Numbered from the stretch's first letter, positions 1-7,748 are shown. The stretch: DNA of 41,895 bases from Pseudomonadota bacterium (GCA_023431245.1 JAEYXO010000084.1:1-41895), one strand, 5' to 3'. The notes: a model not told the origin generated them from the sequence alone. Translations and numbers: made by a program.

Positions 1-21
1 CCTGACCTTGAGGTTTTCCAT
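1..21 (-). CDS. Start of an unidentified gene, cut by the window edge
   Basis: Only seven codons are visible, reading MENLKVR from an ATG at 21-19. A good Shine-Dalgarno sequence (AGGAG, 33-29) overlaps the TAG stop of the preceding thiamine-diphosphate enzyme, so this gene is probably translated as the next member of the same operon. Too little is present to name a product. Confidence 0.5.
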
Positions 22-31
22 GTGCGTGCTC

Positions 32-1684
32 CTAGTGGGCCGCCGCCGTGGCACCGGCGGTGACCGTCGGCGCCGCGAGGCGCTGGATCATCACGTTGAT
101 GCAGGCGGGCTTGCCGCTCGCCAGCGCGCGCTGCAGCGCGGGCTGCAGATCAGCGGCACGCGTCACCAGTTCGCCGTGCCCGCCCAGCGCAGCCACCGCA
201 AGGTCGTAACGCGTGCCTTCGCGCAGTTCGCAGCCGTGGGCGCGTTCCTTGCCGTAGCTGCGCAGCTGGATCTGGTGTTCGGCATTCCAGCAGGAATCAT
301 TGCCGACCACGACAATCATCGGCACGCCGTCGCGCACCGCGGTGTCGAACTCCATCAGGTGAAAGCCGAAGGCGCCGTCGCCCATCACCGCGATCACCGG
401 GGCCTGCGGCCGCGCCATGCGCGCGGCAAAAGCGAAGGGCACGCCGCTGCCGATCGAGCCGCCGGTGCCGTTGATGACGCGCGCCGGCGCGCTGATGCAG
501 GCCTGTGCCCACTGCCCGATTTCGCCGCCGTCGGCGACGAACACCGCCTCGGGCGAAGTATCGAGCACGGCCTGCACGGCGCGGCCCAGTTCGACCGGAT
601 GCACCGGGCCGTTGCCGCTGTTGATCGTGCGCCAGGCCTCAGGACGGAAGGCCACGGCATCGGCCACCTGTTTCGACCACGCCGCAGCGGGGTGGGGCTG
701 CGCTGCGCCCGTCAGCGCCTGCACCGTGGCCGCAATATCGGCCTGCGCAGAAAACGCGACGCGCGCATTGCCCAGGTTGTTCACCGACCGCTGCAGCACC
801 CCGGCTTCGGGATCGACCACCGCAAAGCGGCAATCCGCCGCCAGTGCCGGGGTCTTGCCGAAACGCAGCGTGAAGTCGGGCTGCTTGCCGAGCAGCACCA
901 CAAGATCGGCCTGCGCCAGCACGCCGGCAAATGCGCCCATTGAAGGATCGTTGACGCCGCGCGGGCTCTCCATGCACAGCACCGGCACGCCGGCTGCCCT
1001 GGCCAGCCCCGCGCCCAGCCCGGCAACCGGAACCTGCGACATCGACGGTCCGAGCAGGATCAGCGGACGGGCCGCACTCCGGACCAGAGCCAGCAGGGTC
1101 TGCACCGCGGCTTGCGGCAGCGGGTTTGCCGGCGCCGCGAAATCGGCGGCGGCAGCCAGGTATTTTTCGCCTTCGGAAACCTTCGCTTCCAGCACATCAA
1201 AGGGCAGGCTCAGGTGCACCGGACCCGGCCGCCCCGAGCGGGCGACGCGGCAGGCGCGCGCAATGTCGGCGCCCAGTGTCTCGGCGCTCTGTGCCGTCCA
1301 CGACGCCTTGACCACAGGCGCGGCCATGTCGGCCTGGCGCATTTCCTGGAAGGAACCGCGTCCGAGTTCGTTGAGCGGCGCATGCCCCGACAGCAGCACC
1401 AGCGGCGACTCGGAAGCAAGCGCGGTGTACAGCGCGCCGATGCCGTTGGCGTGGCCGGGACCGCCGGTCAGCATCGCAATCCCGGGCTCCCCGGTCAGCC
1501 GCGCCCAGGCATCGGCCATGTGCACGGCGGCGCCCTCGTAGCGCACGTGGGTGATCGCCAGCTTCGCTTCGATCGCTGCGTCATAGACCGGCATGATGTG
1601 GTTGCCGGACAGGGAAAAAATCCGTTTCAGGCCGGCCTGCGCCAGTGAGCGCGCAAGGATGTCGGCGCCGCGGAGGGTGGTCAT
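32..1684 (-). CDS. Thiamine-diphosphate-dependent enzyme, acetolactate synthase/decarboxylase superfamily
   Basis: The 550-residue protein has the full three-domain layout of the POX/acetolactate synthase group: an N-terminal pyrimidine-binding domain (about 1-165), a central domain (about 180-320) and a C-terminal pyrophosphate-binding domain (about 350-535). The catalytic glutamate that activates the cofactor is Glu50 in the RYEGAA motif, followed by GGPGHANG at 74-81. The cofactor/magnesium motif begins with GDG at 435-437 and closes with Asn-Asp near 462-463. The ATG has AGGA six bases upstream. The substrate cannot be read from sequence; such enzymes act on 2-oxo acids or their derivatives by decarboxylation or carboligation. 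It lies 121 bases downstream of the SuyB-like gene with a terminator hairpin between. A sulfopyruvate or sulfoacetaldehyde role is possible but unproven, and similarity to Xsc looks only general. Confidence 0.85.
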   Translation of the reverse strand: MTTLRGADILARSLAQAGLKRIFSLSGNHIMPVYDAAIEAKLAITHVRYEGAAVHMADAWARLTGEPGIAMLTGGPGHANGIGALYTALASESPLVLLSGHAPLNELGRGSFQEMRQADMAAPVVKASWTAQSAETLGADIARACRVARSGRPGPVHLSLPFDVLEAKVSEGEKYLAAAADFAAPANPLPQAAVQTLLALVRSAARPLILLGPSMSQVPVAGLGAGLARAAGVPVLCMESPRGVNDPSMGAFAGVLAQADLVVLLGKQPDFTLRFGKTPALAADCRFAVVDPEAGVLQRSVNNLGNARVAFSAQADIAATVQALTGAAQPHPAAAWSKQVADAVAFRPEAWRTINSGNGPVHPVELGRAVQAVLDTSPEAVFVADGGEIGQWAQACISAPARVINGTGGSIGSGVPFAFAARMARPQAPVIAVMGDGAFGFHLMEFDTAVRDGVPMIVVVGNDSCWNAEHQIQLRSYGKERAHGCELREGTRYDLAVAALGGHGELVTRAADLQPALQRALASGKPACINVMIQRLAAPTVTAGATAAAH

Positions 1685-1745
1685 CGGTATCCTGGTCTTT
1701 CCGTTTCAATCATCGGCGTCACCCCCGGACTTCCGGAGATGCCGC

Positions 1746-1784
1746 AAAACCCGCGGGGGCGGCAGTGATCCGGCCGCCCCCGCG
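1746..1784 (-). terminator. Rho-independent terminator after the SuyB-like gene
   Basis: A perfect 12-bp GC stem (1784-1773 with 1763-1752) closes a 9-base loop. On the minus strand it is followed by GG and then TTTT (1749-1746). It lies between the large lyase subunit and the thiamine-diphosphate enzyme, so it should end or weaken lyase transcription before the downstream gene. The U-tract is short, so read-through is likely. Confidence 0.65.
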
Positions 1785-1805
1785 TTCCGCTGCAGACAGA
1801 CCGTG

Positions 1806-2975
1806 TTACGCGCTTTCGTACAGCCGGGTCATCACGAATTCGCGATGGCCCAGCGCCTCGGCGGCAGTCAGGCGGCCGTTGCAGGTGCGCAGCATGACTT
1901 CGAGCAGCTCGTTGCCGGTCTGGTCGAGGTTCTTCTCCCGCTGCAGCAGGCCCGAGCAGTCGTAGTCGATGTGTTCGCTCATCGTGCGCACGGTGCGCGG
2001 GTTTGCGCACAGCTTGATCACCGGGATGATCGGGTTGCCGATGACGTTGCCCTGGCCGGTGGGGAAGAAGTGCACCACGTAGCCGGAAGCCGCGCACAGC
2101 GTGACCATCTCGGCGGCGGCCGAAGACGAATCCATGAACCACAGACCCGGCTTGGTCGGGGTCTCGGCCTTGTCCAGCACGCCGACCACCTTGCAGTTCT
2201 TGCCGATCTTCTGGATGTTGCCCAGCGCCTTTTCCTCGATCGTGGTCAGGCCGCCGGCGATGTTGCCCTTGGTCGGCTGCGATTCGGACAGGTCGCTGGT
2301 CTTGTGGCGCTCGACCACTTCCTGGTAGCGGTTGAACATCTTCATGAAGTCCTCGCGCACCTGCGGCGTCGCGCAGCGGTCGGCCACGATGTTCTCGCCG
2401 CCGGTCAACTCGGTGGTCTCGCCGAAGCACATCGTCACGCCCAGCGGATCGAGCTTGTCGAAGGCGCTGCCGACGGTCGGGTTGGCGCCGCAGCCGGAAG
2501 TCGTGTCGGACTCGCCGCACTTGGTCGACACCCAGAGGTCGCTGATCGGGCACTCGACACGCTGCAGTTCGGAGGCCCACTGCACGTATTCCTTGGCGAC
2601 CTTGGAGGCGCGCAGGATGGTGTCGTGGTCGCCGTGCAGCTCGATGCCGAAGCCGGTCACCGGCTTGCCGGTCTTGGCTATGCCGTCAACGACCTTCTTC
2701 GCCCAGCCCTCCTCGATGCAGATCACCACCACGGCGGCGACGTTCGGGTTGGAGCCCGCGCCGATCAGCGTGCGGAAGTGCAGGTCGAGGTCGGCACCGA
2801 ACTGGAGCCGCCCGTAGGGGTGCGGAATCGCCAGCGTGCCCTTGATGTTGTTGGCCACGGCCTCGGCGGCGGCGTTTGACAGGTCGTCCACCGGCAGGAT
2901 CAGGACGTGGTTGCGGACGCCGACGCGGCCGTTCTCGCGGCGGTAGCCCATGAAAGTGGTTTTGCTGTTGATCAT
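1806..2975 (-). CDS. suyB: UxaA/SuyB-type lyase, large subunit (sulfolactate sulfo-lyase beta-like)
   Basis: The 389-residue protein belongs to the UxaA (altronate/galactarate dehydratase) C-terminal-domain family of iron-dependent hydro-lyases. It carries the N-terminal signature RVGVRNH at 17-23, the segment TKCGESDTTSGCG at 151-163 with two cysteines likely to bind metal, and FGETTELTGGE around 184-194. Its length, its separation from the small SAF subunit, and the family pattern I recall for SuyB of (2R)-sulfolactate sulfo-lyase all fit; that enzyme splits (R)-sulfolactate into pyruvate and sulfite. The gene follows the small subunit by 34 bases and has GGAGA eight bases before its ATG. 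The alternative is a two-subunit dehydratase for a sugar acid. Family membership is secure; the sulfonate substrate is an inference. Confidence 0.7.
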   Translation of the reverse strand: MINSKTTFMGYRRENGRVGVRNHVLILPVDDLSNAAAEAVANNIKGTLAIPHPYGRLQFGADLDLHFRTLIGAGSNPNVAAVVVICIEEGWAKKVVDGIAKTGKPVTGFGIELHGDHDTILRASKVAKEYVQWASELQRVECPISDLWVSTKCGESDTTSGCGANPTVGSAFDKLDPLGVTMCFGETTELTGGENIVADRCATPQVREDFMKMFNRYQEVVERHKTSDLSESQPTKGNIAGGLTTIEEKALGNIQKIGKNCKVVGVLDKAETPTKPGLWFMDSSSAAAEMVTLCAASGYVVHFFPTGQGNVIGNPIIPVIKLCANPRTVRTMSEHIDYDCSGLLQREKNLDQTGNELLEVMLRTCNGRLTAAEALGHREFVMTRLYESA

Positions 2976-3009
2976 TTCAGTGTCTCCGTGTGGGGTCGGG
3001 CGCGGCGGC

Positions 3010-3291
3010 TTACCAGCGCTTGGTCTTGATGTTGTGGACGTGCGCGTGCTCGCCGACCTTGATGTCGGCCACGGCCTTGCCGATGTCGAAACCGTACTTG
3101 ATGATGGTGTCGCCCTTCTTGATTTCGCGGATCGCGGCCTTGTGCCCGATGGGAATGTCGTTGATCGCCTTCACCTTGATCGTGGAATCGTCTTCCATGA
3201 CCCAGCCGATCATTTCCTGACCGGCCTTGATGCCTTCGATGACGGCCACGCCGACCGTGTCCTTCTTGTCGTGTACCAGCAAGTGAATCAT
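3010..3291 (-). CDS. suyA: SAF-domain small lyase subunit (sulfolactate sulfo-lyase alpha-like)
   Basis: This 93-residue protein is a stand-alone SAF domain of the kind that forms the N-terminus of UxaA in single-chain altronate dehydratase. It shows the family features DIPIGHK (about 46-52), a DTIIKYG strand segment, and GEHAHVHN near the end, the substrate/metal-contacting loop equivalent to EHVHAHN in E. coli UxaA. The ending KTKRW resembles SuyA proteins as I remember them. A strong AGGAGG lies four bases before the ATG. It is the first gene of the operon with suyB and should form the active lyase with it. Its promoter is divergent from the GntR gene. Confidence 0.7.
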   Translation of the reverse strand: MIHLLVHDKKDTVGVAVIEGIKAGQEMIGWVMEDDSTIKVKAINDIPIGHKAAIREIKKGDTIIKYGFDIGKAVADIKVGEHAHVHNIKTKRW

Positions 3292-3358
3292 TGCGCCTCC
3301 TGAATGAACGCTGTGGTGATGTGCAACCGGATGTAAAAACGGATGTGCAGGGCCGCAA

Positions 3359-3388
3359 ATCCTAACCCCGGCCTTTCCGGCAGGTCAA
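3359..3388 (-). promoter_or_regulatory. Sigma-70-type promoter for suyAB
   Basis: On the minus strand a -35 TTGACC (3388-3383) is followed after 18 bases by a -10 TAGGAT (3364-3359). This predicts transcription from about 3352, giving a 5' leader of about 60 bases before suyA. The direct repeat at 3390-3405 abuts the -35 element. Confidence 0.5.
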
Positions 3389-3389
3389 C

Positions 3390-3405
3390 TATATGACTTA
3401 TATGA
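3390..3405. promoter_or_regulatory. Candidate GntR operator in the divergent suyA/gntR control region
   Basis: The heptamer TATATGA occurs twice as a direct repeat with 9-base period (3390-3396 and 3399-3405); the same stretch can be read as an imperfect ATAT-N5-ATAT palindrome. It sits immediately upstream of the suyA -35 and upstream of the GntR start, where one bound regulator could control both directions. It is AT-rich in a GC-rich setting. Binding is inferred from position only. Confidence 0.4.
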
Positions 3406-3437
3406 ATCGCCGGGCGGCGTGCTAGACTGCGCCGCCG

Positions 3438-4196
3438 ATGGCCGCTCCGACCCCCACCCCCGACACGCTGACGCCGAACCCGCTCTACCGCGAGGTGCAA
3501 TGGCGCATCACCCGCGCGCTTGCCGCGGGGGAATGGAAGCCGGGCGAGGCGATTCCCAGCGAAACCCGGCTGGCGCGGCAGTTCGGCGTGTCGATCGGCA
3601 CCATCCGCCGCGCCATCGACGAGCTGGTCGCCGGCCGCATCCTCGTGCGCCAGCAGGGCCGCGGCACCTTCGTCGCCACTCACACAGAAGACCGCACGCT
3701 GTTCTACTTCTTCCACGTCGTCGGCAAGGACGGCAGCCGCGAGTTTCCGGAATCCGAACTGCTCGGCTTCCGCAAGGAACGCGCGAACGAGGGCGACGAG
3801 CGCGACTTCGGCCTCGCCCGCGGCACCCGCGTCGCGCGGGTGCGCAACCTGCTGAAACTGGGCGGCCAGCCGGTGGTGCTCGACGACATCACGGTGCCGG
3901 TCGAGCGCTTCGCGAGGCTCGACGAATCGACTTTCCGCAACCGCGAAGGCACGATCTACGGCCTCTACCAGGCGCGCTACGGCGTCAACGTCGTGCGCAT
4001 CGGCGAGAGGCTGTCGGCGGCGCATCCTCCGGCGGACATCGCCGCCATCCTCGGCATGCGCTCCAGCCAGCCGGCGCTGCATATCCGCCGCGTCGCCTAC
4101 AGCTACAACGATTCCCCGGTCGAATACCGCCACAGCTGGATCAACACGGCGGACCACGAATACCTCAGCGACCTGTGGAAAACCGCAGCGCGCTGA
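3438..4196 (+). CDS. GntR family transcriptional regulator (HutC/UTRA subfamily)
   Basis: The 252-residue protein has an N-terminal winged helix-turn-helix (about 15-82), with the GntR pattern PGEAIPSETRLARQFGVS followed by a TIRRAIDELV recognition helix and a G-R-G-T-F wing. A UTRA effector-binding domain follows (about 95-245). Such proteins usually repress a neighbouring catabolic operon until a pathway metabolite binds. It is divergent from suyAB with 146 bases between the starts, so it is the probable regulator of that operon and of itself. No Shine-Dalgarno is visible, and a TAGACT hexamer at 3423-3428 ends nine bases before the ATG, so a leaderless or very short-leader mRNA is possible. 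Confidence 0.85.
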   Translation: MAAPTPTPDTLTPNPLYREVQWRITRALAAGEWKPGEAIPSETRLARQFGVSIGTIRRAIDELVAGRILVRQQGRGTFVATHTEDRTLFYFFHVVGKDGSREFPESELLGFRKERANEGDERDFGLARGTRVARVRNLLKLGGQPVVLDDITVPVERFARLDESTFRNREGTIYGLYQARYGVNVVRIGERLSAAHPPADIAAILGMRSSQPALHIRRVAYSYNDSPVEYRHSWINTADHEYLSDLWKTAAR

Positions 4197-4203
4197 CGGG
4201 CGC

Positions 4204-5889
4204 CTAGAAACCGAGCTCCCGCCGCGCGACGGCGATCTGCGCGGGATCGGCCGCATTCTTCAGCAGCCACTGGAACTGCGCCCGCGCATCCTCGTGCAGG
4301 CCGGCGCGCGCAAGGCTGAGTCCGGCCTGCAGGCGTGCCTCGGCCGCCGCGGCGCCGTCTGCCGGCGCCTGCAGGGCCGCGCGGAGGTAAAAATCGGCGG
4401 CGAGCTGCGGCTGGTTGCGCCCGGCATGGGCACGGGCGATGCCCGACAGCACGCTGTGCGATTGCGCGGGACCGGCATGCGGCAGCACGCGCCCGAACAA
4501 GGCCAGCGCGGCCTCGTGCATCCCGTGGTCCGCCAGCTGCTCCGCCAGCAGCAGCCACTCCGCGACCTGCGCCGCGGGAATGGCCGAGGATTCCGCCGCC
4601 AGCCGCCGCGCGATGTCCGCAGCCGCAGCCGCGTTGCCGGCGCGCAAGGACAGCGCGGACAGCCGCAGCTGCCAGACCGCCGCCGGCATCGCATCCGCGG
4701 CCTGGAGTCCCTGCAGGTAACGCAGGGCCCGCGGATGATCGCCGATGTCCCCGGCCATCCTGCCGAGGATCATGCGCGCCGGCGCCGGCAGCTGATCCGC
4801 CTGTCCGGGCCAGGCATCGAACAGGCCCAGGGCGGCGCGCGGCAGCTTTGCCGCAGCATAGTCCGCAGCCAGCCGGTCCTGCGCGCGCTGTCGCAAGACC
4901 GGATCGGCGGCATGCCTCGCAATATGGGCCAGATAGGCGCGCGCCTCCGGCGCGTTGCTTGCATGCCGGCCAGCCGCGAATTCGAGCCAGCCGGCATCGT
5001 CGCCCGCAAGGAGATGATGCGCATTGGCGGCCGCGCGGGCATGCCCGGTGTAGGCCGACCACAACTCCGCGGCAGCCTTGGGCCGCGCATTCTTCTCGAG
5101 CAGTTGCTCGAGCGCGGCAATGCGCAGCGCCCCGTCGCCGCCACGGGTGGCGGCCTCGAGCAGCAGTCTCCACCAGGCCTTGTCATCACTGCGGGCCAGT
5201 GCCGCGCGCACCTGCGCAAGCACCTCGCCGTTCGCGACCAGGCCGGCATGCATGTGCAGACGCAAGCGCGTCGGGCCGCGCTCGTCGAGCAGGGGCAGCC
5301 AGGTGACCGCCTCCTGCGCCATGCCGGCATCCAGCAAGGCATCGACGAATACGGCCGCCGTCGCGGCGTCCAGGGGACGGTAATCCTGCTCGAACCGCAG
5401 CATGCTGCGCCAGGCCTCGCCGGCACGCGACGCCATCACCAGGCTGCGGATCACCAGCAGCCGCAGGTCGCGCATCGCCGCAGGACTGATCCCGGGCGAC
5501 CACAGCGCACGGCCGGCATGCTCGCGTGCCAGTGCCGGCTGTCCCAGCGCGACGGCCGCGCGGGCGGCAACGGCATGGACGCCGGCGCGGGCGATGGCGG
5601 GCCCTGTTGCCTGAAGGGTGGCGGTCCGCCGCAGAATCTCTTCGTGGCGGTCCAGGCGGTCGAGCAGTTGCAGGCGCAGATCCTCCCATTCCGCCCAGCG
5701 CGGATCCGCAGGGTCGGCCGGCTGCAGCGCGTCGATGCGCTGCAGCGCGAGCTGCAAAGCCCCGGCCTGGGCCAGGTCGCGGACGCCTTGCGTCGCCGCG
5801 GGAGGGGCTGCGGCCTGCAGCAGGGGCATCCCATGCAGGCTCAGCAGCAGGACAACAATCGGGGCGGAAAGGCGGCGCGCGAAGTGCAT
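4204..5889 (-). CDS. Secreted tetratricopeptide-repeat protein of unknown function
   Basis: The 561-residue protein begins with a plausible Sec signal peptide (positive MHFARR, hydrophobic core about 9-25, cleavage near LQA at 24-26). The rest is alanine-rich helical repeat sequence typical of TPR/Sel1-like solenoids; repeated A-x-x-L/Y-x-x-G-x-x-x-x-A spacing is clearest in the last 150 residues. No catalytic motif or beta-barrel is apparent and there is no lipobox, so a periplasmic scaffold is the best guess. It ends seven bases from the convergent GntR gene with no terminator between. Upstream there is no Shine-Dalgarno; TAAAAT lies a few bases before the ATG. It is separated from rplS by the rplS terminator, so it must have its own promoter. 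Confidence 0.75.
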   Translation of the reverse strand: MHFARRLSAPIVVLLLSLHGMPLLQAAAPPAATQGVRDLAQAGALQLALQRIDALQPADPADPRWAEWEDLRLQLLDRLDRHEEILRRTATLQATGPAIARAGVHAVAARAAVALGQPALAREHAGRALWSPGISPAAMRDLRLLVIRSLVMASRAGEAWRSMLRFEQDYRPLDAATAAVFVDALLDAGMAQEAVTWLPLLDERGPTRLRLHMHAGLVANGEVLAQVRAALARSDDKAWWRLLLEAATRGGDGALRIAALEQLLEKNARPKAAAELWSAYTGHARAAANAHHLLAGDDAGWLEFAAGRHASNAPEARAYLAHIARHAADPVLRQRAQDRLAADYAAAKLPRAALGLFDAWPGQADQLPAPARMILGRMAGDIGDHPRALRYLQGLQAADAMPAAVWQLRLSALSLRAGNAAAAADIARRLAAESSAIPAAQVAEWLLLAEQLADHGMHEAALALFGRVLPHAGPAQSHSVLSGIARAHAGRNQPQLAADFYLRAALQAPADGAAAAEARLQAGLSLARAGLHEDARAQFQWLLKNAADPAQIAVARRELGF

Positions 5890-5950
5890 CGCGCTATTTT
5901 AACGGCGGCCGCGCGGCGGAAAGCGGGTCTCCCTGTCCGCTAACAGGCAA

Positions 5951-5979
5951 AAACAAAAAAGGCGGCCGTAGCCGCCTTT
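5951..5979 (-). terminator. Rho-independent terminator of the rpsP-rimM-trmD-rplS operon
   Basis: A GGCGGC stem closed by a TACG tetraloop and extended by AAA/TTT is followed on the minus strand by six T (5960-5955). It lies about 20 bases after the rplS stop. The flanking A and T runs may also let it work weakly on the plus strand. Confidence 0.85.
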
Positions 5980-5997
5980 CTGGGGAATTGCCGGAAA

Positions 5998-6417
5998 TTA
6001 CTTGTCGGCGGGTGCGGCTTCCGCCGCGGCGCCTGCTTCGGCTTCAACGGCAACGCTGCTTGCGACAGCCAGTTTTTCCTTGATGCGGGCCGCCTTGCCG
6101 GACAGGCCGCGCAGGTAATAGAGCTTGGCGCGGCTGACGTCACCGCGGCGCTTGACCTCGATGCCGGCAATCGCCGGAGAGTAGGTCTGGAAAGTCCGCT
6201 CGACGCCTTCGCCGGACGAGACCTTGCGCACGATGAACGAGGAATTGATGCCCCGGTTGCGCTTGGCAATGACCACGCCTTCGTAGGCCTGGACGCGCTT
6301 GCGCTCGCCCTCGACCACGTTGACGCTGACGATGACCGTGTCACCGGTGGTGAACTCCGGCACCTTGCGGCCCAGACGGTTGATCTCTTCCTGCTCCAGC
6401 TGCTGAATGACGTTCAT
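5998..6417 (-). CDS. rplS: 50S ribosomal protein L19
   Basis: The start is placed at the ATG at 6417 because GAGGAG lies seven bases upstream; an ATG at 6423 would be only one base from it. The protein begins MNVIQQLEQEEI and contains the L19 core (GDTV..VNVVEG, RVQAYEGVVIAKRNRGINSSF, VERTFQTYSP, RAKLYYLRGLSGKAARIKEK). L19 sits at the 30S-50S interface. At 139 residues it is longer than the usual 115 or so: after the conserved end there is an Ala/Glu-rich tail of about 22 residues. It is the last gene of the operon, 48 bases after trmD and followed by a strong terminator. Confidence 0.95.
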   Translation of the reverse strand: MNVIQQLEQEEINRLGRKVPEFTTGDTVIVSVNVVEGERKRVQAYEGVVIAKRNRGINSSFIVRKVSSGEGVERTFQTYSPAIAGIEVKRRGDVSRAKLYYLRGLSGKAARIKEKLAVASSVAVEAEAGAAAEAAPADK

Positions 6418-6465
6418 GCGCATGCTCCTCAAAACTCATTGCGTCCGCCAACATGGCGTCCGCGG

Positions 6466-7233
6466 TTAATTCTTCATCCCGTCCTGCAATTCCTGCCGGT
6501 ATTCCTCCAGCAGCATCCGTTCCTGACTGCTCAGCGCGCGGCGCTCCAGCAGATCCGGCCGCCGCTGCCATGTCCTGCCCAGCGCCTGCTTCAGCCGCCA
6601 GCGCGCAATTGCCGCATGGTTGCCCGACATCAGCACCGCCGGCACCGCGCTGCCCTGATAAACCTCCGGGCGCGTGTAATGCGGGCAGTCCAGCAGGCCG
6701 TCAACAAACGAATCCTGCGCCGCCGACTCGGCATCACCCAGAACACCGGGCAATTGCCGCACCACGCTGTCCATCAACACCATCGCGGCCAGTTCCCCGC
6801 CGCTCAATACATAGTCACCGATCGAAATCTCTTCGATGCCCAACTGCCCGATCAGCCGCTCGTCCACACCCTCGTAGCGTCCCGCGAGCAGGACAATGCC
6901 GCTTTCCAGTGCCAGGCCGGCAACCAGCGAGTGATCCAGCAACCTGCCCTGCGGCGTCAGGTGCACCATCCGCGGGCGCTCGACTCCGGCACTCTGCTGG
7001 CGCTGGCGCGCCGCCTGCAGCGCCCTGCCCAGCGGCTCGGCCATCATCACCATCCCCGGGCCGCCGCCGTACGGCCGGTCATCCACCGTGCGATGCGCAT
7101 TGCCCGCAAAATCCCGGGGATTCCAGGCCACGAACTGGTACACGCCACGTTCCCGCGCCCGCCCGGTGACTCCGAGTTCGGTCACCGCATCGAACATCGC
7201 CGGAAACAGTGTGACTACGTCAAACTGCAGCAT
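6466..7233 (-). CDS. trmD: tRNA (guanine-37-N1)-methyltransferase
   Basis: TrmD methylates G37 next to the anticodon using S-adenosylmethionine and prevents +1 frameshifting. The 255-residue protein has the SPOUT trefoil-knot signatures: LFPAMFD at the N-terminus, DDRPYGGGPGMVMM near 50-63, LAGRYEGVDERLI and EISIGDYVLSGGELAA around 130-155, and the C-terminal domain with YTRPEVYQG. The length is normal. Its ATG shares one base with the rimM TGA stop (TGATG at 7233), indicating coupled translation. Confidence 0.97.
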   Translation of the reverse strand: MLQFDVVTLFPAMFDAVTELGVTGRARERGVYQFVAWNPRDFAGNAHRTVDDRPYGGGPGMVMMAEPLGRALQAARQRQQSAGVERPRMVHLTPQGRLLDHSLVAGLALESGIVLLAGRYEGVDERLIGQLGIEEISIGDYVLSGGELAAMVLMDSVVRQLPGVLGDAESAAQDSFVDGLLDCPHYTRPEVYQGSAVPAVLMSGNHAAIARWRLKQALGRTWQRRPDLLERRALSSQERMLLEEYRQELQDGMKN

Positions 7234-7748
7234 CAGTAGTCAGCATCCCAGTCCACGACAATCCTGCCGCCGGCCACATCCACCTGCCGGATCACCGGTC
7301 CGATGAAAGGCAGGAGCCGTTCCCGTTCGCCTGCGACCACCAGCACGTCATTGGCGCCGGTTTCGAACACTTCGGTCACCTGACCCAGTGCAGCACCGGC
7401 CTCATTCACCACTTCCAGTCCGACCAGGTCGGCCCAGTAATACTCGCCTGCCCCCGGCTCTGGAAAATCATCCCGCGATACCGCAATCTGCATTCCCCGC
7501 AACACTGCGGCCTGATCGCGGTCATCAATGCCCCGCAGCTTCGCCGTCACCGTGTTGCCGTGCGGCTTTGCGGTTTCCACAATCCGGGTCTGCCACTGTC
7601 CCTCACGCCCGACCTGCCACTCCGGGTAATCCAGCAGGCCCTGGGGCTGCTGCGTGAAGGGCTGAATCTTGACCCAACCCCTGATTCCGTAGGGCGCGAC
7701 GATGCGCCCCATCACCACCCGCCGTTCAGGCAGCGGCTTTTTGTTCAC
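7233..7748 (-). CDS. rimM: 16S rRNA processing protein RimM
   Basis: RimM binds ribosomal protein S19 and helps mature the 30S head. The protein (171 residues from a GTG at 7748) has the RimM N-terminal beta-barrel (GRIVAPYGIRGWVKI, KLRGIDDRDQAAVLRG) and the C-terminal PRC barrel (EYYWADLVGLEV, ETGANDVLVV, LLPFIGPVIRQVD, VDWDADY). The GTG start overlaps the end of rpsP by 23 bases and keeps the residues that normally precede the GRI motif. An ATG at 7712 would remove the overlap but cut into the conserved N-terminus. An AGG sits a few bases before the GTG. Confidence 0.93.
   Translation of the reverse strand: MNKKPLPERRVVMGRIVAPYGIRGWVKIQPFTQQPQGLLDYPEWQVGREGQWQTRIVETAKPHGNTVTAKLRGIDDRDQAAVLRGMQIAVSRDDFPEPGAGEYYWADLVGLEVVNEAGAALGQVTEVFETGANDVLVVAGERERLLPFIGPVIRQVDVAGGRIVVDWDADY

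Noticed and set aside
1593..2879. Plus-strand open frame opposite the SuyB-like gene
   Set aside because: The minus-strand gene has clear family motifs and a Shine-Dalgarno, while the plus frame has neither.
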